From: JBBDST01 sp040904765
GTDB taxonomy: Bacteria > Actinomycetota > Nitriliruptoria > Nitriliruptorales > Nitriliruptoraceae
Assembly: GCA_040904765.1 (NCBI GenBank)
Contig: JBBDST010000049.1
Location: forward strand, 1-20,086
Direction: 5' to 3'
DNA: 20,086 nucleotides
Shown: in pieces, positions 14,776 through 20,086 of the stretch
Numbering within the stretch: position 1 is the stretch's first letter
Layout: every line of letters begins with the position of its first letter
Program-made: the position numbers and the translations under genes
Notes under the pieces: generated by a model
What the model was told of the DNA's origin: nothing
Database searches by the model: none
The model's input: only the letters and a program-made list of their open reading frames with translations

Positions 14776-16086
14776 ATGGCTACCAGTGGCGATGATGAGC
14801 TTGGGCAGGTGAGTTTCGGCGGGCAGTTTTGGCGGGTTGCAAAACCGCTAGTCATCATTTTGTTGCTGCTGGTGGTGGCGGCGGTGTGGGTAGCAGTTCG
14901 CCTCTTTGGTGTTCCGATCGGTGTGGCGGCCCAAGTGTTGTTTATTCCGGTTGCGTTAGCCGGGGTGCGTTTTGGTCCGGCTGGTGGTGGCCTGGTTGGT
15001 GTTTTTAGTGTCGGGATGCTCTTCCTTGCCGCGTTTACTACCGGTCAACGCAGTGTCATAGAAGACATGTCGGTTCTTGTGGTCCTGTCGGTTTCGCTTC
15101 TGCTGGTAGGTCTTGTTGTGGGCGAGTCGGTGCGTGCGCTGATCGGCTCGCATCAAAAGGCGCTGGCTCGCTGGTGGGACGTTGAGTTGACTGCTCCCAA
15201 AGGCTTGACTGACGCTCCGCCATTGTTGAGCGATGATGTGGTCCGTCAGATGGTGTTGACCTGCGGGTTTTATTCGGTGTTTCAGCCGATCTATGCCCTT
15301 GACGATGGCCGGTTGATCGCCGCGGAGGCGTTGGCACGCTTTGACAGTGAACCGCCGTTACCGCCAAGTGAATGGTTTGGTCGTGCCGCCGAGTTGGGGC
15401 TTGGAACGGAGCTTGAAATTGCTGCGGTGCTACGCGCAGTTGAGTCTGCGGCTGCCCTCAAACCCGACGTCATGTTGACGGTGAACGTTTCGGCAACAAC
15501 CATGCAGGCGTCAGAACTGGTCGACATCATCCGTCCATTGACGCGGCGGGTTTTGCTTGAATTGACGGAGCTTGAACCGGTTGCCGATTATGTCGCGTTG
15601 CGTGGGGCTATCGCGCGGCTTCGAGAAGCAGGTGCGCTGATTGCGATCGATAATGTGGGGGCAAGTTTGACAAGTTTGCGCCACATCAGTCGGCTTTCTC
15701 CCGATGTGATCAAGCTCGATGCGATTTTGACCAACGCTGGGCGGGGTGATCCGCTGACACGCTCACTCATCCACCGTCTGTTGCGTTACGGCCGCGATAG
15801 TGGTGCGTTGTTGATTGCAGGGGGTATTGAAGAACCTGAAGATTTGGCACGTTGGCGTGATGTGGGTGTTCAAGCCGCACAGGGCTATCTGTTGGGCCGA
15901 CCAGGACCGTTGAACTTCGTTGAAACCTTCACGTTTCCTAGTGCTAAAGCCAAGAACGCAAAAAACACAAAGAAGTCGGCTCAACGCAAGAAATCAAACG
16001 CCATTCTGCGTGAAGATGATGGCCTTAGCCTGTCGCAGCTAGACGATCCGGTGAGCTGGCAACGCGATCAGCCCAAAAGCCCTTAA
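14776..16086 (+). CDS. Membrane-anchored degenerate EAL protein, probable c-di-GMP receptor or inactive phosphodiesterase
   Basis: The 436-residue protein has an N-terminal membrane module (helices about 22-45, 48-63, 72-91, 97-118), a linker, an EAL-like domain (about 158-378) and a charged tail. Retained: Glu184 of EAL, Asn in TVNVSA, LELTE, Lys in VIKLD and AQGYLLGRP. Lost: the DDFGTG loop reads DNVGAS (292-297), so the second metal aspartate is Asn293. The AEGVET motif reads AGGIEE (348-353), so its first Glu is Gly349. From what is known of EAL enzymes these changes should cripple catalysis, making a sensor or adaptor role likely. The tail has a Lys-rich stretch (about 391-411, KAKNAKNTKKSAQRKK) and then an acidic end. 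The start at 14776 has AAAGG about 11 bases upstream. It resembles the EAL protein encoded at 8832-10085. Confidence 0.88.
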   Translation: MATSGDDELGQVSFGGQFWRVAKPLVIILLLLVVAAVWVAVRLFGVPIGVAAQVLFIPVALAGVRFGPAGGGLVGVFSVGMLFLAAFTTGQRSVIEDMSVLVVLSVSLLLVGLVVGESVRALIGSHQKALARWWDVELTAPKGLTDAPPLLSDDVVRQMVLTCGFYSVFQPIYALDDGRLIAAEALARFDSEPPLPPSEWFGRAAELGLGTELEIAAVLRAVESAAALKPDVMLTVNVSATTMQASELVDIIRPLTRRVLLELTELEPVADYVALRGAIARLREAGALIAIDNVGASLTSLRHISRLSPDVIKLDAILTNAGRGDPLTRSLIHRLLRYGRDSGALLIAGGIEEPEDLARWRDVGVQAAQGYLLGRPGPLNFVETFTFPSAKAKNAKNTKKSAQRKKSNAILREDDGLSLSQLDDPVSWQRDQPKSP

Positions 16087-16141
16087 GTGGAAGTGGCATG
16101 GTGTGACGCCGACGGGGTCGTTACGCGATGAGCCGCGTGGA

Positions 16142-17104
16142 CTAAACGTGTGAAGTTTCGGCAACGGGTTGTGCCATAGTGCGGTCGGCCCAGGTGAAAA
16201 ACGCGTCATTTACGGCGTTTTTCCAGGCTGCGCCGCGCAGGATCCGTGGCCCCCATTCGGGCCGTTCGTTCACTAACGGGCCAACGACATTGTCAAGCCA
16301 GCCCGCACCGTGCCGCGGGTCAACGTCGGCATGCATCTGATAGAACGCGCGTGCGTCTTGTGAGGCACCAAGGCGGTCCAAACATTGATCGACATACCGG
16401 CATTGTGGCCCGGCGGAGAGCTCAATCAGCCCTAACGCGCCGATCATCTCTGGTTGCAAACAACGGTTCGCTGCCAACAGTCCAAGTAGCGCGCAACGTT
16501 CGAGTGCTTCCGTTGGCTGTTTGGCCAGCGGGATGTAGGGAAGTTTGACCGCGTCGACAAAACGTCTATAGAGCACACTGTGCACAGCCTCGATGTGTCC
16601 GTTTCCCATTTCGTCGCCGTAGTTGGCTGCCAGTTCCATTTTTGCCGGTCCGGACGGAAGACCGATCTGGCAGGTTGCCACCAGGTCATCGAAGATGTCG
16701 TCGGGGCCACCTTCGAGCGCAAGAAAATGGAGGGTCTCGTGCCAGTTGGCTTCGTAGGCGAGCCACTGATAGATCCGTGGTGCGCGGCCTCGGGCTGCCA
16801 TCGATCGCATTGCATCGGCCGTGTCGCCGTCTTTGATCTGCGGGGTTACAAACTGGTCGAGTTCTTGCATCCAGTCGGTTTCTAGGCGCGTTTTGATCGC
16901 GACGACGCTTGGGTGGTGTTGCCACTGAACACGTTGTCCCAGTTCGTCAAGTGATCGGCGGTGCAGGTCATAAATTTGGTTGAGAACCAAGAAACGGTCG
17001 CGTCGTCCGTCAGGCTTGGTGTCATGCAGTTTCTCGAGCGCTTCGTTCCCGGCCACAAGACCGACCGCGAGCTGTTTGGCTAGCGGGGTTGATTCGGTAG
17101 ACAT
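16142..17104 (-). CDS. Heme-oxygenase-fold (HDO-type) iron-containing redox protein
   Basis: The 320-residue soluble, mostly helical protein matches the iron-containing redox enzyme family (Haem_oxygenas_2-like). Candidate metal-binding segments are EANWHETLHFLALEGGPDD (118-136, with ExxH at 123-126), GDEMGNGHIEAVH (163-175) and HADVDPRH (258-265, with DxxH at 262-265). Members of this superfamily with a dinuclear metal centre, such as UndA and SznF, carry out oxygen-dependent cleavage or N-oxygenation. Many homologues, including close ones, have no known substrate. The start at 17104 has only a weak ribosome binding site. A methyltransferase gene lies 211 bp upstream on the same strand, so co-transcription is possible. 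It is convergent with the degenerate EAL gene, 55 bp away. Family call good, reaction unknown. Confidence 0.8.
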   Translation of the reverse strand: MSTESTPLAKQLAVGLVAGNEALEKLHDTKPDGRRDRFLVLNQIYDLHRRSLDELGQRVQWQHHPSVVAIKTRLETDWMQELDQFVTPQIKDGDTADAMRSMAARGRAPRIYQWLAYEANWHETLHFLALEGGPDDIFDDLVATCQIGLPSGPAKMELAANYGDEMGNGHIEAVHSVLYRRFVDAVKLPYIPLAKQPTEALERCALLGLLAANRCLQPEMIGALGLIELSAGPQCRYVDQCLDRLGASQDARAFYQMHADVDPRHGAGWLDNVVGPLVNERPEWGPRILRGAAWKNAVNDAFFTWADRTMAQPVAETSHV

Positions 17105-17315
17105 CGAAGCGCCATTTGTCGTTTGCCTGCACGGGTCCGTTGGAGGTGCGAGCCTTCATCTCTTGGCACGGTATCGGTGCTGTTGGGTCGTCACACTGGC
17201 CAAACGGGCACGAGTCGTTGGTGGCAATCAAGCGTCAAAGCGGGCCGCCAACGCGCCACGTCGGGTTATCAGTGAGCCAGACGTGCGGCGGTTTTGTAGG
17301 CGCATATTGGCCGGT

Positions 17316-17936
17316 TCATCGGGTCAGATGTGTCAGCACACCGTTTGCGCCAGGGATTGCACGCACCGCGACAAGGCGCAGTTTGAGCTGGGTTTGCGTA
17401 GCAAGATAGGTCTCAACTTGCGCGGCCTGCTCGGTGGTTCCAAGTTGCAGCACGCCGGCGCCGCCTTGGCATAGATGACGGTCCATTACCTGAAGGCAGG
17501 TGCGGGCCAGATCAAGCCCGTCGTAGCCGCCGTCGATCGCGCTTAGCGGATCGAATGGATAGTTGCCCGTGTCGGCGGTTGCTACCCACGGGGGGTCAGC
17601 AAGGATGAGCGTGAATTGTTCTTGTGGCTGAACTACTTGGTCGATGAGGCCGTGGCGGACGTCGACTTGTACGTCCAGGTTGGCGGTGGCGGCATTCAAT
17701 CGGGCATGTTCACAGGCGATGGCGTCGGCATCGATTTGGGTGAGGTCGCGTCGAACGAGTGAGGCCAGATGGAGTCCTATGTGGCCAACGCCTGCACACA
17801 ACTCGAGAATTGGGCCTTTTGGCAAGTGTTGTGCCAGGGCGGCGGCCCACAGGGATTGTGCGAGCGTCCAGGGGCGCGGGCGAAGAACCCGTTGGTCAAA
17901 CCGGACGGTGAGATCGCCAAACGTCATCGTTTCCAT
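17316..17936 (-). CDS. Class I SAM-dependent methyltransferase (MTS/HemK-like small domain)
   Basis: The 206-residue protein is essentially one Rossmann methyltransferase domain. Motif I is ILELCAGVGHIGL (43-55), the acidic end of strand 2 is QIDAD (67-71), and motif IV is LILADPPWV (110-118). After it comes AIDGGYDGLDLARTCL (133-148), which resembles the .LDGG.DGL stretch of HemK/PrmC glutamine methyltransferases and RsmC/RlmG-type rRNA methyltransferases. Those enzymes use NPPY, while here it is DPPW, so the target (protein glutamine, rRNA or DNA base) is undecided. There is no separate substrate-recognition domain. The start at 17936 lacks a good ribosome binding site; an ATG at 17927 is preceded by GGAAA and is a fair alternative. 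It is divergent from the membrane protein at 18277. Confidence 0.8.
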   Translation of the reverse strand: METMTFGDLTVRFDQRVLRPRPWTLAQSLWAAALAQHLPKGPILELCAGVGHIGLHLASLVRRDLTQIDADAIACEHARLNAATANLDVQVDVRHGLIDQVVQPQEQFTLILADPPWVATADTGNYPFDPLSAIDGGYDGLDLARTCLQVMDRHLCQGGAGVLQLGTTEQAAQVETYLATQTQLKLRLVAVRAIPGANGVLTHLTR

Positions 17937-18276
17937 CTATGAGGTGTATCAGATAGTCGTTGGCGCAGCGTTCGTATGCTTTTGTGCCCGTTTGGTTGTG
18001 TGTGCCAGTAACAGTCGGTTTTACTTCGGCCTGTCTTTAGTCGTTGGTCGCGCCCGCTGATGGTTTCTGATGGGTTTTGATGGGGTTACAAACGGCTTGG
18101 TAAGGGGCGGTTTGGTGTCCGTGTAGTGCGTGTTGAATCGGGTTTGTGCAACGCATTCAGCGTTGGCGTTTTGGTGTGGTGTGGCTTGGTTGGGCTGTTC
18201 GAGGCACTAGTCAGCGAAGCGATGCAGTGTTACGGTGAACAACGAAATGGGACACTTATACTGAGGGAGAGCGCGT
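17937..18276. other. Divergent intergenic region, 340 bp
   Basis: This GT-rich stretch lies between the divergent methyltransferase and TM-helix genes and must carry both promoters. It contains three direct TGATGG repeats (18058-18083, listed separately). A TATACT at 18257-18262 resembles a -10 box but lies only 14 bases before the ATG at 18277 and overlaps the ribosome binding region, so it was not accepted. No gene was found. Confidence 0.55.
18058..18083. repeat. Three TGATGG direct repeats at exact 10-bp spacing
   Basis: TGATGG occurs at 18058-18063, 18068-18073 and 18078-18083, separated by the four-base spacers TTTC and GTTT. One-helical-turn phasing would place all copies on one face of the DNA, as in cooperative operator arrays. 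It lies about 120 bp upstream of the methyltransferase start and 190 bp upstream of the TM-helix gene. A regulatory role is inference. Confidence 0.4.
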
Positions 18277-18975
18277 ATGACAGAGTTGTGGAACGACATT
18301 GTGGACGTTTTTGAATCCATGGCAGTGACCGTGGCAGAATGGATTCCACGCATCCTGTTGGCACTGGTCGTGTTGGTCGTCGGGCGACTTATTCTTGGAC
18401 TGATCCGTCGACTGATCGTGAAACTGTTGGAACTTTCGGCGGTACGTACCGTGTTCAGTCGCGCCGGTCTCACGTCTGCTACCGAGCCTTCTGGCCGGTC
18501 ACCGGCACAGTTGGTTGCGGGCGTTATTTACGCAGTGCTGTTGGTGGCGTTGTTCATTCTTGTCTTTGACATTCTGCAACTCGATGTGATCGTCGAGCTG
18601 CTGCAAGCGTTCCTCGAGTGGATCCCGATCGTCATTTTGGCTGCAGTTATCGTGATTATCGCTGCGGCGGTAGCAAGCTGGGTGAGTGATTTGATCGCGC
18701 CATATGCGCAGGCACGGGGCGTGGCATGGTTGTCGTCTGTTGTTCGTGTGGGTGTGATCGCCTTTGGTGTGCTTGCCGCACTTGACGTACTCAACATCAC
18801 CTTCGCTGAAGATCTGGTGAAGATTGTGATTGCTGGCGCTGCTGTTGCGTTGGCGGTGGCCTTTGGTGTGGGTGGTATTGACACGGCCAAGCAGTGGTGG
18901 GCCCGCTATCTGGCTCCATCGGCTCGCAGCGTCGCACCGGGCAGTTCATCCACGAATGCGCCTGAACAGCACTGA
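18277..18975 (+). CDS. Mechanosensitive-channel-like TM-helix membrane protein
   Basis: The 232-residue protein has about five hydrophobic helices (about 22-44, 79-101, 115-138, 152-172, 180-198). The first follows an amphipathic start (MTELWNDIVDVFESMAVTVAEWIP) and reads IPRILLALVVLVVGRLILGLI, which fits the conserved TM-helix repeat (PF05552) found in CmpX/YnaI-related proteins. The element is repeated at EWIPIVILAAVIVIIAAAVA. The last helix, VALAVAFGVGGIDTAKQWWAR, resembles the pore helix that leads into the MscS beta domain, but that domain is absent. It may form a small channel or modulate membrane tension; function in this subgroup is not established. The start at 18277 has GAGGGAG about 7 bases upstream. 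A strong stem-loop follows 17 bp after the stop. Confidence 0.8.
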   Translation: MTELWNDIVDVFESMAVTVAEWIPRILLALVVLVVGRLILGLIRRLIVKLLELSAVRTVFSRAGLTSATEPSGRSPAQLVAGVIYAVLLVALFILVFDILQLDVIVELLQAFLEWIPIVILAAVIVIIAAAVASWVSDLIAPYAQARGVAWLSSVVRVGVIAFGVLAALDVLNITFAEDLVKIVIAGAAVALAVAFGVGGIDTAKQWWARYLAPSARSVAPGSSSTNAPEQH

Positions 18976-18992
18976 CACAGTGCGGCTTTTGG

Positions 18993-19022
18993 GGCGGCCC
19001 GGTGCACGTTGACCGGGCCGCC
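18993..19022 (+). terminator. Strong GC-rich stem-loop after the TM-helix gene
   Basis: GGCGGCCCGGT (18993-19003) pairs perfectly with ACCGGGCCGCC (19012-19022) over 11 bp with an 8-base loop, 17 bp after the stop. Only two T residues follow, so it is not a canonical intrinsic terminator; GC-rich actinobacteria often show such T-poor hairpins. It separates this gene from the pyruvate carboxylase leader. Confidence 0.7.
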
Positions 19023-19049
19023 TTAGCATGTCAGCAGGTTGCTACGGGC

Positions 19050-19109
19050 GTGCCACATTGAGTAACAACGTGACTGTGGCACTGCTCTGAAAAAATCGTT
19101 GAGTGCCGC
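19050..19109 (+). promoter_or_regulatory. Overlapping alternative hairpins in the pyc leader
   Basis: GTGCCACA (19050-19057) is the exact reverse complement of TGTGGCAC (19075-19082). The latter's GGCACT (19078-19083) also pairs with AGTGCC (19102-19107), extendable by one G-U and one G-C pair to 19109. The two stems share one arm and exclude each other, as in attenuators and riboswitches. No T tract follows the second stem and no known riboswitch consensus was recognised, so this is only a candidate. Confidence 0.3.
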
Positions 19110-19274
19110 CAGTGATTACTTCGCCAAAGCAGTGAAGTGGCTGCGCAGCCTCACGTTGGTTGGGCTTTGACGCGTACCCTTGCCACCAGCGATACTTGCG
19201 CTGGTGACGCCTCGCGTTTGGTGGCGCACACCATCGTGTAGCGCTCAAGTGGACATGTGACGTCAGGATTTGGT

Positions 19275-20086
19275 GTGCGTAGCGTTCTTGTAGCAAACCG
19301 TGGTGAGATTGCGATCCGGGCGTTTCGTGCCGCGACGGAACTTGGGATTCGTACGGTGGCGGTGTATGCGCGTGAGGACCGTGACGCGTTGCATCGGATC
19401 AAGGCTGATGAGGCCTACGAGATTGGTGAAGAGGGCCGTCCGGTACGGGCCTATCTGGATGCGGACGCGCTGATCCAAACGGCCCTTGATGCAGAAGTTG
19501 ACGCGATCTATCCCGGTTACGGGTTTTTGAGCGAATCGGCCGATTTTGCCCGCAAAACGGCCGCTGCCGGGTTGACGTTTGTGGGCCCACCAGCCGAAGT
19601 CTTGGACCTTACGGGCAGCAAAATTCGGGCACGTGACGCGGCGAAAGCCGCTGGCCTACCGGTGTTGGCGGCGTCGGCGTTGATGACTGACGTTAGTGAA
19701 GCCAAAGCGTTTGCTGACGCGATCGGTTTTCCGGTGTTTGTCAAGGCAGCTGCCGGTGGTGGTGGGCGCGGGATGCGTCGGGTGGATGACCCAAACGAAC
19801 TGGTGAACGCGGTTGAGACGGCGATGCGTGAAGCTGAAGGGGCGTTTGGTGACCCGTCGGTGTTTTTAGAACAGGCAATGACCCGTCCGCGGCATATTGA
19901 AGTGCAGGTGTTGGCAGACGCCAACGGGGATGTGGTGCACCTGTTTGAGCGGGACTGTTCGTTGCAGCGCAGGCATCAGAAAGTCCTTGAGATCGCCCCG
20001 GCTCCCAATCTTGATGCCGGTGTGCGTGAACAGTTGTGTGCCCAGGCGGTGGTGTTTGCCCGGGCGGTTTCGTATCGCAACGTCGG
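19275..20086 (+). CDS. pyc: Pyruvate carboxylase, biotin-carboxylase part (3' end outside window)
   Basis: The visible 270 codons run in frame to the window edge and encode a biotin carboxylase domain: VLVANRGEIAIRAFRAA (4-20), PGYGFLSES (80-88), Lys116 and Lys157 as ATP contacts, the glycine loop GGGGRG (161-166), HIEVQVLAD (207-215), ERDCSLQRRHQK (225-236) and Glu239. The stretch HRIKADEAYEIGEEGRPVRA (40-59) is typical of pyruvate carboxylase rather than acetyl- or propionyl-CoA carboxylase alpha chains. Pyc makes oxaloacetate from pyruvate, bicarbonate and ATP for anaplerosis; a full enzyme is about 1,130 residues with carboxyltransferase and biotin domains still to come. The GTG at 19275 has AGGA six bases upstream; a GTG at 19257 is the alternative. 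About 250 bp of leader precede it. Confidence 0.88.
   Translation, partial: MRSVLVANRGEIAIRAFRAATELGIRTVAVYAREDRDALHRIKADEAYEIGEEGRPVRAYLDADALIQTALDAEVDAIYPGYGFLSESADFARKTAAAGLTFVGPPAEVLDLTGSKIRARDAAKAAGLPVLAASALMTDVSEAKAFADAIGFPVFVKAAAGGGGRGMRRVDDPNELVNAVETAMREAEGAFGDPSVFLEQAMTRPRHIEVQVLADANGDVVHLFERDCSLQRRHQKVLEIAPAPNLDAGVREQLCAQAVVFARAVSYRNV

Noticed and set aside
18257..18262. TATACT as -10 box of the TM-helix gene
   Set aside because: It would put the transcription start inside the ribosome binding site, and no matching -35 is present.
1..20086. tRNA, rRNA, CRISPR, insertion sequence or attachment-site signals
   Set aside because: No T-loop-like GTTCRANYC context outside genes, no regularly spaced repeats, no transposase or integrase motifs and no flanking duplications were found by eye.

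Overview
The window looks like chromosomal DNA of a GC-rich Actinomycetota bacterium. The inference rests on several genes typical of that phylum: a GAF-ANTAR regulator, a tiny DUF6131-like membrane protein, a long AAA/STAND ATPase with the C-terminal tail common in actinobacterial regulators, and GTG/TTG starts. Acidimicrobiia is a guess from overall style and cannot be settled by reading alone. I saw no tRNA, rRNA, CRISPR array, transposase or integrase.

Region 1 (1-4728): a leftward nitrilase operon (possible small protein, nitrilase, VOC-fold protein) with overlapping stop/start codons. It is divergent from a 1042-residue STAND-type ATPase. The shared 107-bp gap holds a perfect 8-3-8 bp palindrome, so the ATPase is a candidate regulator of the operon, though nothing proves it.

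Region 2 (4729-8831): 4.1 kb with few genes. It holds an SRPBCC protein, a 52-residue membrane protein and a YczE-like membrane protein, all leftward. Between them are long stretches without convincing genes, plus remnants: a LuxR-type helix-turn-helix tail and, less surely, a histidine-phosphatase N-terminus.

Region 3 (8832-16086): a cyclic-di-GMP island. In order: a membrane EAL protein with all expected catalytic residues (-), a GAF-GGDEF cyclase with an I-site (+), a GAF-ANTAR regulator split by a one-base frameshift (-), a PAS-PAS-GGDEF-EAL protein (+), and a second membrane EAL protein with two active-site positions lost (+). The two membrane EAL proteins share architecture and resemble each other in the membrane part, suggesting duplication followed by divergence into an enzyme and a probable non-catalytic receptor. 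This is the most system-like part of the window.

Region 4 (16142-20086): a heme-oxygenase-fold (HDO-type) protein and a class I methyltransferase (both leftward), then a rightward TM-helix membrane protein with a strong stem-loop behind it, and the 5' part of a pyruvate carboxylase gene that runs off the window. Its leader contains overlapping, mutually exclusive inverted repeats.
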